Shown: positions 26,333 to 38,124 of the stretch, one piece after another | Position numbering within the stretch: the stretch's first letter is position 1 | Layout: each line of letters starts with the position of its first letter | Assembly: GCA_918026815.1 (NCBI GenBank) | Contig: CAKJVC010000139.1 | Span: 310,001-374,000 of the forward strand | Direction of reading: 5' to 3' | Length of the DNA stretch: 64,000 nucleotides | From: Chalara sp. BL73 | Lineage: Eukaryota; Ascomycota; Leotiomycetes; Helotiales | Notes under the pieces: model-generated | Told to the model about the DNA's origin: nothing | The model's database searches: none | The model's input: only the letters and a program-made list of their open reading frames with translations | Made by a program: the position numbers and the translations under genes

Positions 26333-27722
26333 GGTCAAAGATGCCCTTACTTGTGCTCAGGAGGAGACAGGCTAAGAAAAGAGGATCGCCCCCCGCCGCC
26401 AATGTTTTTCTAGCCTAGACGCGGTAAAGCACGTACAAGATAATTTTACAGGACGGGCTGAAGAAATCGAAGCCCATTTCCCATACAATAGTCATCCTTT
26501 AGCTCTTATTGACCGCGGAAACTGGGGATAGCCCATACAATACTGTATGGGCGGAATGCCTCGTGGCAAAAAATGGAGAGAGAGAGTGTGTGTGCTTGAA
26601 TCATGAACAGTCTAACCCTGGAAAAGGGGGCTGGTACTGGTACTTGACAATGGGCCTAAAGCAGATAAAATCCGGTGCAGCAGGGTTGAGAGAGAGCGAG
26701 AGAGAGAGTGTAGGGAAGAAAGAATCCGCAGATTATTCCTGGATCCATCTCGAGTTTACGTTTATCTTACCCAATCTGCCCCCCATATTCTACCTCAAAC
26801 CTCGTAAAAGGGGGCTCTTTAATGTAAATCATTGACTCAAAGATCCTCTTCTCCTTACTGTCCCGTCATGCTGGTAATTATATTTCCGCGTATAACCTAC
26901 CTGTCAGTGAAGCGGAGGCCGTTCCACTCTCCAACATCAACCTTTCTCCACACAATTTGTGTTCAAAAGTATTTGTACTTAGGTGTATGCTTGTTATCCT
27001 CTTTGTACCTTGATCCATGCCGCTGTCATCTTTCTTCTAGCTTGATCGACGAACTTCACATCAGAACCCGTTGAATCGTATCGGGAACGATACCGCGGAT
27101 ATAAATATCTGAGCAGAGCACACTGATGCGCATCGTGAACAGCCATCATTCACGACCAGTGGCCCCGTCTGCTCATCACGACCGCGCAATACCCAACTCT
27201 AGATTATGACGGGACGGCCTGAGAAGAACAGTGTCTAACCTCATTTCACTCTGTCACGGCAAAGTAGCTGTTCCAATAACAAAGCGCAACTGAAAGCTCG
27301 AATGAGGCGGGAGTAGCCTAATCTGCCAATGGATCCCCTTGCCCTGATTGATACACACGGGAACGCACGGGAACGGCGCATTCAAGACCTGAGTTCTGAT
27401 AGTCTAGTAGTCTACGGAGCAATAAGTAGCTGTACTATAGCATTGTGTTGTAACTAAGTACCTAGATACAAAGTCGGCTTGGGACCTAGAGCCTTAGTGA
27501 TGGAGGAAAAGAGCATGTCAAGCAGCGCCAAAACGGTTGATTTACAGTGCATTAACACTACAAGTAGAGGCGCATTGTGGCCTGAAGGATGGGAATATAC
27601 TTAGTAGGGTACTGTGTGTGACCCTTTGAAACTAGGGCCTCTTCCACCACCTCCCAAGAAAGAACTGCGCTGGGAATAGTGTACGAATATGGTGCTACTG
27701 TAAACCGCGTCTAATGCCGCAA

Positions 27723-27733
27723 GGGGGGGGGGG
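27723..27733. repeat. Poly-G tract (11 G)
   Basis: Uninterrupted guanine run directly visible. Confidence 0.85.
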
Positions 27734-28152
27734 CTGCCCTAGACTAGACGAGCCAGCTCTGTTGTACCATTACAGTACTAGTAAACTGGGGACCCGGGAC
27801 CGGCAGGTTACAGTACCATCGGCCACTATTACATCCCTGTAGCACCCCCCCTATCCCCCCTGTAGACTTTCCCTTTGACTGCCCCGCCTTACCAAACTTC
27901 GCCCAAGTTTCCGAATGCTGTACAGCAGGCGAAAGAGAAAAACCACCCCATCCTAACTCACTCCATCCACCCATCCCAGGTCCCTATCCCAAACGGGCAC
28001 AAGTCAACGGAAGAAAAATAGCACTTACACACTCGTCCGAGCTACAAGGGCATTCAGGACCATGAACATGCACCAGGGCACAGGCAAAGGGGGGACCCTG
28101 CCAAACCCCATCATCAATGCTGGCTGGCTGGCCCATTCATTCAGAATTGCCC

Positions 28153-28187
28153 TGCTGCACTGCGCTGCGCTGCACTGCACTGCACTC
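28153..28187. repeat. TGCAC/TGCGC pentamer repeat
   Basis: About six imperfect tandem copies of a CTGCA/CTGCG pentamer. Confidence 0.8.
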
Positions 28188-28772
28188 CACTTCACTCCAT
28201 TTCCTATGAACCCGCCCGCGGCTTTGCTATCACTTCTCTCTATCTTCTTGCAACTATCCCCAAACACATCCTCGCTTCTTCTGTAGCGTACCGGCCATTA
28301 CTGTTTGCTCAGGAGTCATATCCTCAAACACAACAATCTTCCCATCCCCAGTTGTCTCTGGGGGCGCAACAGCAAAACATATCCGGCCTTTGCAACCAAT
28401 AGGATTTGCGCATCTCTACCATCTACAGTATTCACCTGTCTGCTCCGTTGCAGAAACGCGCAGATCAGAGAATTAACTTAGTCTCTCCCCTGGCGGCCGT
28501 CTATCTTCTACTATTCCCATCAATAGCTAAGGCTTCCAAGGATTCATCCGGTGGCAGCTGCTGTTGCGATCTTCTCCCTTCAATAAACAGTGGATGCTAG
28601 TGGATATCCTTTTGTGCCAATTGTGTTGACATTTCTGGGATCGCGATATTGGAGATGCTATAGGAAATAGTTGTCTTAGAGAGCAACCGCGATCGCCCAC
28701 CGGACATTCAAGTCTGTGTAAATTTGTGATAGAAATCATTGGCTATACAGGAGCTTGAGACGAGACAATTAC

Positions 28773-31700
28773 ATGTCGATTTTCTTCGGCCACAACTCTT
28801 CCAACCGAAACCCGGCAGCAAAGGAACAGCAGCAACTAGCTCAGCAAGTGGAAACAGTTTCGGCCTTGTATGAGCTTGGGCTCATCAGCAACAGGGATCA
28901 AAAACCAAGGAGAAAGGGAACTAGGGAGGGACCTGGCAAGGCCACTGCAGGATCCCATCCCAAAAAGGGTGCGCTCCAATTTTCCTCTCCTGGCCCCTCT
29001 AGGCCTTCTTTGACTTTGTTCAATCTAATCTTGCTCCCATAGATTCTCACACCACCAACCCATCGCATGCTCGGAAATCTACTTCGTCGGCGAACACACA
29101 AAGGTCGAAAGGGAGTACGGGATCGAGTGAACTGCGTAAGAGATCAGGTGGAGGAATGGCTGGAATGTTAGACACGGACAGAAGTCGGACTCGACGGGAG
29201 AGAACGTTCGTCGGTAGCGAATGTGCAGTATGCGAGGAGCCATTGGAACATACCCTTCGCGGCGAACGAATCCTTCAATTCTCCTGTGCTCACGTCTCTC
29301 ATGAAGCATGTTTTTACGAATACATTAAGGAGTTCGACTCGCAGTATTGTCCAACCTGCAATGCACCTTTAGGTCTTGATACAAGCAGGGGAGGAAATGT
29401 GCTGGATATCGGTAAGATCTTTACAAAGTGGTTTCCGTTCCAGTGCCTGCTGATAGCTAACGAGTCTTGTCCATTGTTTAGAGAAGCTAAGTACAATCGT
29501 TCGATCAGTTGCCAACAGCGACCAGTCCGTCAGATCACAACAAACTCCTACACCTACTCCGTGGGATAACCAGACGGTACGGCCACAGAGTAGAGAATCG
29601 AGCAATCGACAAGATCGACAAGGATCTCGCGACCTGCGAGATACCAGCAGAGACGGCAGAAATAGCCATGGCGGCGGCAGCAGTAGGGATAGCCGTGATA
29701 GTCGTGACCGAGCTGAAAGATATACGACTGGCCGGGGCTCACATAACCGTAACGACTCAGAAGCTACTGGCGCAGGATCGTCTGTTGGATACCCTGAGAC
29801 TGCAGTTAGCGGTCCTCCCCGGCGCCATGACTACGATGTTCAAGCCATGGAGACAAATTTGATTAGTCCCAGGGCAAGTGTCACGAGGAATCCAATCCCA
29901 TCGCCGTTCGTCAGTGTACGGTCAGAATTTCCTACACTGAACCGTTCCCGACAACAGCAGACTTTAACATGCTTGATTACTATTGAAGTGCCGGACAATA
30001 AATGGCGGCCTGATCCAGATGATCTACGTAGCGCACCGCCCATGCCAAATACTAGAGTCGAGGAGAACTACGCAAGACCACCATCACCCGCACAAAGCGC
30101 TCCTCGGTTCTATCCTTATGAGTCACCGGAGGTCTTGGACGAAATCACTGAAAGTCTACGACTGCGTGTGGAAAACTGGCATGGGCTTGATTTCAACCGG
30201 TGAGTGTCGCCAGATGCAAATTAAACTGAACAAGCAATTGCTAATAAGTACAAGATTCGGTAAACTACGTCTTTACGGAACTATTCGTGTTGGTAAGGAT
30301 AAGCAATCGTGGCAAGAATTGGAGTGCTTTCTCTTTGCTGAGATGCTCATCTGTGTGAAAGAGAAAAAGATCCCAGTCGCGCAGCAGCCATGGGATGAGT
30401 CGAATGTTCCGCCCAAGAGTACGCGATGCACTCTTAAGGGATCTATTCTAATTAAGAAACACCTGAACGAGGTCACTGAATCGGGAGGCAAAGCAAACCT
30501 CGGCCAAACCGAGAAAATCACAGCTGCCAACCTTAGACCCACTGAGGAGAATATACTAACCCTCAGTTTATCCGTCGCGGAACTTCCGTCATTTCATCTC
30601 AAGTTTGAGAACCGAAATCAATTGAAGCTGTGGCAACAAGCTCTTCTTGATCTCAATGCAGTCGAAGGATCCCCAATTCGCAGTCCAGATTACGAGTTTT
30701 CTGAAGAGGAGGATGATTGGCAACGCGTGAACAATCCAAAGCGAGTCTCTTCACTTAATTCTTCTTCTTATGGAGCTGGACGATCCGCAACTACGGCGCC
30801 AACCGAGTATACCAATGCTAGAAGTACCAGACTGCCTATTGCGGTTCATGTTCCCATCGATATCGTCGTTGTGGTTCCCATTTCTTCATCCATGCAAGGA
30901 GTCAAGATCAGCCTAGTCCGAGATGCTCTCAAATTTATGGTGCAAAATCTTGGGGAACGTGACCGCATGGGCCTGGTAACATTTGGATCGAGCAGTGGTG
31001 CAGCGCCACTTGTTGGTATGACTACGAAGACGTGGAACGGATGGACAGGGGTACTCGCTTCTATCAGACCTGTAGGACAGAAGAGTCACCGTGCTGATGT
31101 GGTTGATGGTGCCAATGTGGCGATGGACTTGCTCATGCAGAGAAGGTCTAATAACCCAATAGCTACAATTCTTTTAATCAGCGATTCCTCTACCTCAGAT
31201 GCTGAGAGTGTTGATTTTGTTGTCTCAAGAGCAGAGGCCGCAAAGATCGCGATACACTCGTTTGGATTAGGCATGACGCATAAGCCTGATACCATGATCG
31301 AGCTATCGACCCGCACAAAGGCATCTTATACATATGTCAAAGATTGGATGATGCTTCGAGAGTGTCTTGGTGGCTGTCTAGGCGCTCTTCAGACCATGTC
31401 TCACCAAAATGTGAAGCTAAAACTTAGGCTTCCAGAAGGTTCGCCCGCAAAGTTTGTCAAAATCAGTGGAGCTTTGCAGATTACAAAACGTGCGACTGGC
31501 AAAGATGCTGAGGCTTCCTTAGGTGATCTAAGGTTTGGCGACAAACGAGACATCCTCGTGCAGCTAGTCATCGCTCCCGATAATGCTTCGCAGGATCAAC
31601 TGCCTCAGGATCCTTGGGAATCCATTGTCTCAGGCCTGGAGGCTCTTGGTGGACCTCTAGATTCAGAGGATCAAAGAACGCTTTCAGTCGAAGAGGTGCC

Positions 31701-32472
31701 TTTGATTCAGGCTGATGTTACGTGGGGAGATATTCTTCGTGATGGCACCCTTACGCATCTACCAAGGCCTTCTCTTCTCGCAATTACAATGCTTCCTGCG
31801 GCTACATCAAACCAGAAGAAGTCGGCCTGGCCAAATACCCCTCCTATTCCCCCTCACCCACTTGTTGTACAGCGACGAATGGAACTTCTCACATCCGACA
31901 TGCTTACCCGTGCTCTTACCCTCGTTTCTAGAGGTCAGCACGATCGTGCCCAGCATCTACTGAACGAAACACGAACAATCCTTAAAGGTCTTGGGAAAGG
32001 TGGTCTTCCTCCCATCCCTCCAACTCAGATGAAATCACCAAATCCTTCCTCAGTCACAACAGCCTCTTCGCCTACATCTACGGCCGCTTCTGAGAACCGG
32101 CGGACACCATCGCCAACATCGGCCACAACGTCACATAATCCGCCTCCGCCAATTCCTCGTCATCAATCAAATGATGCTCTATCAATGGGTACAACTTCTC
32201 CTGGTATCGACCCAATTACAGTGGCTGCTCTTGACGCCGAACTCGAGTCCAGCCTGGAATGGATCAACCATCCAGCAGTCTTCGGAAGAGACAGTCGGAA
32301 AGCAGTCCTTCAAGCCATTGGCGTCATCAGTAGCCAGAGAGGATACACTTTCAGAACGCCAGTGGAAAGTCTCTGGGCTGCACGGGTGGGTGGTGTTAAG
32401 AGGCTTACGGAACGCAGCCGAGAGTGGAGAGAGGAAGGCGGTGGCGATATTGGTATCATGGAGGAGAGCTAA
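28773..32472 (+). CDS. FAR1/STE5-type RING-PH-VWA domain protein
   Basis: Four exons: 28773-28968, 29043-29411, 29482-30199 and 30255-32472; predicted protein 1,166 aa. After a Ser/Lys-rich N-terminus comes a RING-type finger (ECAVCEEP, then FSCAHVSHEACF, then YCPTCNAPL; about residues 120-175). Next is a Ser/Arg-rich low-complexity linker with SRD repeats, then a PH-like domain (FGKLRLYGTIRVGKDKQSWQ, about residues 430-560). A VWA domain follows (IAVHVPIDIVVVVPISSSMQ through DRMGLVTFGS, about 620-800), and a C-terminal Pro/Ser-rich region ends it. This RING-PH-VWA order is that of yeast Far1/Ste5, scaffold and cell-cycle-arrest factors of the pheromone pathway, and of their filamentous-fungal relatives. 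The DxSxS metal site of VWA is degenerate here (PISSSMQ). The first exon start is inferred from phase. Confidence 0.85.
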
Positions 32473-33803
32473 ATGATGGCACTGGCATTTCCTCTTCTCG
32501 GCACCGCTATGAATATCTGTCCATATTCCACGTTAAAAAATTTTCACATATATACCACGGAGTCACGACAAACGGCCGGTTTTACGCATTTCAGCACCAG
32601 ATACACTTTATTTTGTACATTATTATACCGTTTCAGGGCTCTTTCGGGCGGGCAGCTTTATCGGACATACCCTTCTTGTTTTCTGATTGATTTGGATCCG
32701 GTTATTGATATCTTACATGGGCATTTTGCCAGGACAGGCTGACTACATTGATGTATCTCTTTTTTGTTTGTTGGATGACTGAATAGCGGCATCACGGGAA
32801 AGGGGGGAATGAGGAGGTTGCGGGAAAGCATGCATGTTTGATGATTTTAGCTGAGTGAATAGATCCAGATATGCGGTTATGGGAATACGAAATGATTCTA
32901 CCTTTCCGACTATAAGGCGCATATTAATATTTCCTCTATGTTACTTCTCCAATCATTAGTGCCCATTCACCATCCTGACCAAGAACTACCGTTGCTTCTC
33001 GTCACCTATGGTTATGGTCGCCTAAGACTCCCGCGCTGCATTTCAGCGCCTGAAGGGAGTGCTTCCCACCCCCCAGCCGAGCCCAGCCCATCCAGCACAA
33101 ACAATCGACCCAGGGAACCAGCCCCCTCGATCAATACCCCGAAACGAAGGCGCACACACGACCTCCCGTCAACATGACCCCTCGGGCCTGAAGCGTCAAC
33201 GCGTGGCTGTGGACATCCCGGACTGAGTGAGCGTCCAACTTTGAACGAAATAGGTAGGAATTGCATTTTTTTTTGGGGGGGGGGGTATCCTTGTGGCCTT
33301 TTTAAAATAAAAATAAAAAATTTGGTGGAAGGGGAGGAGGTAGGCAATGCTCGACGAGGGACTTGAACGCTTGACTTTTTGGATTATAGGTCAGATATGC
33401 TAATCGTTTCTTTTTGCATGATGCCTGGTGTGCCTGGTCTGCTAATTTGGATACTGGAGCTTGTTTGCTGGTTCGCGCCAGTTGGGTTGGTAAATGAAAC
33501 TTTTCGGGTGCCTTGGAACAGAAAACCGAGTTATGGAGGGAGCGCGAGAGCGCGATTATGTGTTTTTGGCTCGCTGAGAAATATATCCTTAGTGCGTGAT
33601 CGAGGTTATACTCGTCTGAGAGATTCTCGATTAAGCTGTTGATTTTGTACGGAAAAACAGGAGGCATCAGCCTGGCCTTATGAAGTGATATACATTTATA
33701 GAATCCAACCCACTCGGTCTTTTCCCAGCGCCATAAAAGATCATGTAAACTTGCTATGCATCCGTGTTCCTATCCTGCAAAACGCCCTGCTAAAATAGAG
33801 TGC
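32473..33803. other. Intergenic (convergent genes)
   Basis: No coding gene recognised. It contains a T-run/G-run at about 33268-33288, an A/T-rich stretch, and a tRNA-like relic described separately. Confidence 0.5.
33348..33409 (-). pseudogene. Possible tRNA-derived relic
   Basis: On the minus strand, CGTTCAAGTCCC resembles a B box (GGTTCGANTCC) and TTAGCATATCTGA resembles a weak A box. A TATAA-containing would-be anticodon loop lies between, and the end is CGAGCA. No complementary 5' acceptor stem or intact T stem exists, so it is not a functional tRNA. It may be a degenerate tRNA or a tRNA-derived SINE end, or chance. Confidence 0.22.
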
Positions 33804-35641
33804 TCATGAATCGCCAGCATACAAGTCCACCACTATATTTACAATCGCCACGAGAATCTCGGCGGCGATGAGCACGATCACTAGTAGAGTGTAAGTTAGA
33901 GACAGTTGGAAATGGCGAAGCTACTGTACCAATCCATTCTAGTTTTTCTCCGTGGCCGTGACTTAACTGGTCTTTAAGCACTTCGAGGAGGTCCTTTATG
34001 ACTATCAGCCGATCGGTGAGGAGCTTCACACGTTGCTCCATTTCTAAATAATCTGCACGGATTTTATTAGCACCTGATTTACAAGTTGCTGCTAACAATC
34101 AAACCGCAACTGGAGAAGAGACATACTTCGAACGGCGTTATAGACTGGCTCTAGCTTCGGCTCAGTCCAGAATAGTTCTGGGCTATCTAGAATCGAGCCA
34201 CTGAGATGGATATTGATTCGCAATATGAAAAGCTCCCCAATCTGCATATTGATCTCTTTGCCGGTAAGTGATATTTTACCAGTGTTCGCGATCTCAGTAG
34301 GGATATCTTTGCATTGTTCGATTGTGTTGTCAACCAATTCTTCGAATAGGGAGGTCTGGTTCGCCAATCAGCTGATTGCCCACTTTATATCCAATTGTTC
34401 ACCTACCTTAACACTCTGCGCCAATGCGTGAGAAATTGCCAACTTTCCCATGTAGTCGTTCTTTTCCCGCAATGTAATGAAATCGTTGTATATTCGCGCC
34501 TGGTACTCTTTGGTGTAATAGAAGTTGAAGCATTCTTCCTCGACATGTTCGGCCGCCAACTTCTCAACCTCAAACTTCCCAATTTCTTTCAAGAATCGCT
34601 GCTCATCCTCTATGCTCATGCCCCATATGACCACAACTCCATATTCGAAAAGGAAAACTTCTGGCGTGTGGACTTTGGTGTCAAACTCGATGTCTCTTTC
34701 GGGATGATGTACGGATTCTTCTGAAATTCGTCGTTCTACAGCTTCGGAATGCTGACCATTGGGCTCAGTGTGGTCTCCGTTACTTAGGCTAGCATCTCCA
34801 CCTTCTGTATGCAGATCAATCAACTCCTCCCTCCTCTGGTGATTATTGTCATCTACTTCGATAGCACTGTCTGAGTGTCTCCTCTGCCATACTTGCGCAG
34901 GCATTGACTGCACCTCGATAGACCTTCGAGATGGTTGATCTGAGTATTTTTTGTAGTTATAAGGAGTGTATAGGCATTCGTCAAACAATTTCGGTTTAGC
35001 GCCTTTCGACTTTCGTCCAGTAAAATACCGCATCATATCACCCAATTGATATTTGTTGGCCGTACAATATGCTGTTACACGAGGTAGAACATCCCTATCT
35101 GCTTTTCCCAGCCGTGCCGCATCACGTCGAGCCGTTGGGTCCTTAATGCGTGTATATTGTGAATATACTTCCCTCCCACTTTCCTCGTCAGGTCCATCAT
35201 CTCTAGGTTCCTATATGGCGCAGATCAGTATGCTGTAATGAAAGGGAAGGGCAAAAGGAGATCCCATACTATATTAGGCAAGATTTGAAGCTTCTCTGTT
35301 TTCTTGGTCGATCTTTGAGGGCCACTTTTGGGTACTGGGGTGGATTGAAAGTTCACAAGAGTTGAACCAGAACTGTTTCTCCGTCTCAACCTATTATTCA
35401 GCGCTGTAAGAACAGGAGGTCCTGCAGGTGTGGCTGGATTCAAAGTATGATTAGGCTGCGCAAGTGCCGTAGTATTCTGGGTGGTACGAGCTTTGGCGGT
35501 CGTGTCACCGCTCAGCGAAATTATCGCTGGATTCGGATTGAAAGTCACATTTCGAGGCGGCTTCCGTGAGGGCTCGGGCGAAACTGGAGCAGGAGATGGA
35601 AGGAGAGGAGTGGTTTCAGATGATCTGTTGGTGGAGGCCAT
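33804..35641 (-). CDS. RMD1/RMD8 family protein (DUF155)
   Basis: Five exons: 35641-35270, 35210-34407, 34355-34127, 34052-33930 and 33880-33804; all phases close and give 534 aa. The N-terminal third is Pro/Ser/Thr-rich and disordered. The DUF155 core includes RVTAYCTANKYQL, EVFLFEYGVVVIWGMSIEDE and a run ending AISHALAQSVK then TSLFEELVDNTI. The C-terminus is a single TM segment (IVLIAAEILVAIVNIVVDLY). Yeast Rmd1 and Rmd8 (named for meiotic nuclear division defects) and mitochondrial RMND1 share this domain; the molecular role of the fungal cytosolic members is not settled. The sequence has no obvious mitochondrial presequence, so the Rmd1/Rmd8 branch is favoured. Confidence 0.88.
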
Positions 35642-36573
35642 CGTTCCGACTGACGAACAAAGTATTAGATTAGAGGTCCTCAGCCATTCAGATGAGTAGC
35701 TCGAGCAATCAATTGATGTTGTGGGTAGTATGTAGAGGTGGCGGTTTGATGTTTGATTAAAGCTATCGAGATGATATCCAGCCGGTTTGTGCAGTAACTA
35801 AATTATGGATTATACAGTAGAGCATTTCATGGATGACGTTGGGGGGAACCAGAGCGTTGGCGTTTAGCCCACGTCTTCAGAGCTTTGGTGGGGGCTCTCG
35901 GCCTTGGCTCCCGTTCAGCCTCTCCTTCTCCCATGTATCCCCTCCTCCACCATCTCGAGGCTTTAATAAACCTTTAGGGCGCCCTTAATGTTGTTCGCCT
36001 GTTCTAAATCTCACTACCTTCTCTTCATAAGCACACGCTATATGTTCTATCTATTCTTACAATGATATAGACTTTCATAATAAAATTTTGCCTCTTTTCT
36101 AACTCAATTCCTCTGCGCTAACAAAAGTAAGAAAAAAAAAAAACAAAGCATTTCCCATCTAGGACAAATATTATCTCCTATACGTTCACTATAAGCATCG
36201 TCATTCCCGGTCCCTCTCTACCTAGCTAGAGGGACCTGTCTTCAAAATAGATATATGACCAGATATCCGATAGCTTCTAGCCCTCTAGAATAGATTGCCT
36301 CGTCAGTTGTTACCAACGCCAAAACTAGGGCATATTAATGTATGTAATTTTTTCTCAGTTTTCTTTCAAGAGCGAGCTATTGGTTGTCATAAAGCTTACA
36401 AGATATGGTAGTTAATAGCAGCTTTGATAACACTAGATCCACGTTGTACAAAATATTCACTTAATCTACAATTCCTAGACGAATCACGGATAAATCTATT
36501 CAGAAGTTGTCCGATGGTGCCTGACTGACCCTACTTTCTTTACGGTAGCGATATATCAAAGTACACGACTAGT
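35642..36573. other. Intergenic AT-rich spacer
   Basis: About 0.9 kb with A-runs (about 36128-36143) and no supported gene. It separates housekeeping-type genes on the left from the sugar-acid cluster on the right. Confidence 0.55.
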
Positions 36574-37485
36574 TCATATTCCCTGACAATGCCATTCAAC
36601 CGTCATAATAGAGCCGCTCTCGCTTTCAACGATATACAACGTCTTCCCCCTATCTCCACCCCAATTCAGATTAGTTGTTCCAGACCCAACATGTCTCGTG
36701 GTGATCCGTGCCATAACGCTTCCGTCTTTTCGGTGCACAAAGACGGTGCCTAGTGTAGAATGTGCTACAAATACGTTGCCTTCGATATCCATCGCCATGC
36801 CGTCAGGACCGCCCACGCCGAAGTAACTTGAAAAGCGTCCTGTACGTTGAACACTTCCATCGGGATATAGCGGAGCAAGCCAAATACTGTTGTCCCTCGT
36901 CATGGCAACAAAAAGACTGGCCTGAGCAGCGTCAAGGACTAAACCGTTCGGCGAGGGGCAGTTTCGTAGAAGTATGTCGACTTTGCCATCCGCACATATT
37001 CGATAAACCCGCCCGCACGGATCTTGGAGCCCACTCATTCCCTGATCTGTGAATATGATACTCATATCGCTGGTGACAACTAGGTCATTTGGCCCTTTCA
37101 GCCTTTCGCCATTAAAGCGATCCATCACGGTCGTCAGCTGCTGAGTTTCTGGATCAAGTTCCAGGATACCACACTTGAAGTCGGCAATTAGTATCTTCTG
37201 GTGCTGTTCGTGCCAAGCTAACCCATTAGGCTCACCGTCGTATTGGATCACCAGCTTCCAGTGCTTACTGACTAAATCAACAGCAAATATTCGGCCATAG
37301 GGGATATCTGTCAGGTACAGGGTACCCTTCCGAACCAGCGGGCCCTCAAGAAATGAGTCCAGCGGCCGCCCGCGTTTTTGATTTCGGGAGTGCTCAGATT
37401 GGCATAGTTGCCGGAAGGGCTCAGGCAAAGCTGTAAACAATTGGGCTTCGATTTGAGCGGGCTCGTTCCACAGCGTAGAAAGCAT
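36574..37485 (-). CDS. SMP-30/gluconolactonase family lactonase
   Basis: Single-exon gene, 303 aa, normal length for the family. It is a six-bladed beta-propeller that hydrolyses sugar lactones with a divalent metal. Expected ligands are all present: Glu47 (FLEGPLV), Asn133 (GPNDLVV), Asn180 (SPNGLVL) and Asp228 (GGPDGMAMD). The typical LYLTDIPYGRIF strand is also visible. There is no signal peptide, so it is likely cytosolic. It is divergently arranged with the MFS gene at 38125, sharing a promoter with CGG-N7-CCG and CGG-N6-CCG sites. Within the cluster it would open the lactone made by the SDR and supply the aldonate for the IlvD/Edd dehydratase. The exact sugar is not deducible. Confidence 0.9.
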   Translation of the reverse strand: MLSTLWNEPAQIEAQLFTALPEPFRQLCQSEHSRNQKRGRPLDSFLEGPLVRKGTLYLTDIPYGRIFAVDLVSKHWKLVIQYDGEPNGLAWHEQHQKILIADFKCGILELDPETQQLTTVMDRFNGERLKGPNDLVVTSDMSIIFTDQGMSGLQDPCGRVYRICADGKVDILLRNCPSPNGLVLDAAQASLFVAMTRDNSIWLAPLYPDGSVQRTGRFSSYFGVGGPDGMAMDIEGNVFVAHSTLGTVFVHRKDGSVMARITTRHVGSGTTNLNWGGDRGKTLYIVESESGSIMTVEWHCQGI

Positions 37486-38124
37486 TGTGTCAATCAGGAA
37501 ACGTGCGTAGACGGCGTTTGAAGAGCATCGACTAATTCAAGCGAATCTTTCTTTCGATAAAACTTAAGCATGGGGATAACTGTTTCCGTAAAGAACGAAA
37601 CACATTTGACTTAGTTACAGACCAATTCCGTCATCGCCACCCACAAGTGCCTTTGCAGTAGATGCTGCCATTGGAAACACTATTGCATCTACGGACGGAT
37701 TCCGTTGCCTAAAGCCATACTTTGAGCTATGCCCGTCAGCAGAAAGGTCGTGAAGCCGATAATAACTACGCAGAGTTGTGTTGAGGTTGAGCAGATACCC
37801 GTGACCATCGGGTGAGCGGACTATTCCGTAGGTATCATGCTCTCATGCTAGTACCTTCCGCAGCTATGCTACGTACTGAAACACGGCGAAAGCCCGCTAT
37901 CAATTCGGTGCAAGCCGAGCAGGCCTTTGGCTTATGAGGGTGAGCTGGGGAGTGCGGGGACCCCAACTTGGAGAAGGCCATCCCGGGCTTGGCATTTGCA
38001 TGCTTCCACACCTATATATACGGCCAAACTTCTGTCAATACAACTCGATCCAACTTCTGTCCGTTATTTCTATTTTCTAGGATAGACATTGAAGAAAATA
38101 ATACAAAACGAAGGGAAAGGTTGT
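37486..38124. promoter_or_regulatory. Divergent promoter lactonase / MFS
   Basis: 639 bp between divergent starts. It contains CGG-ACGGATT-CCG at 37692-37704 and CGG-ACTATT-CCG at 37817-37828, inverted CGG half-sites expected for dimeric Zn2Cys6 factors. A TATATATA stretch lies at about 38013-38020 upstream of the MFS start. Confidence 0.6.
37692..37704. promoter_or_regulatory. CGG-N7-CCG palindromic site
   Basis: Inverted CGG triplets spaced by seven bases in the lactonase/MFS divergent promoter; one of five such sites in the cluster. Confidence 0.5.

Larger units (their letters stand above)
19963..28772. other. 8.8-kb gene desert rich in simple repeats
   Basis: No convincing coding gene on either strand. 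Open frames up to 186 codons exist (for example 22361-22921, minus) but overlap one another, lack family motifs and do not join by splice sites. The stretch contains poly-C, GT, GAGT and GGTACT microsatellites and polypyrimidine tracts. It lies upstream of the FAR1-type gene and may hold its long 5' UTR, remote regulatory DNA or non-coding transcripts; none of these can be shown from sequence alone. Confidence 0.5.
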
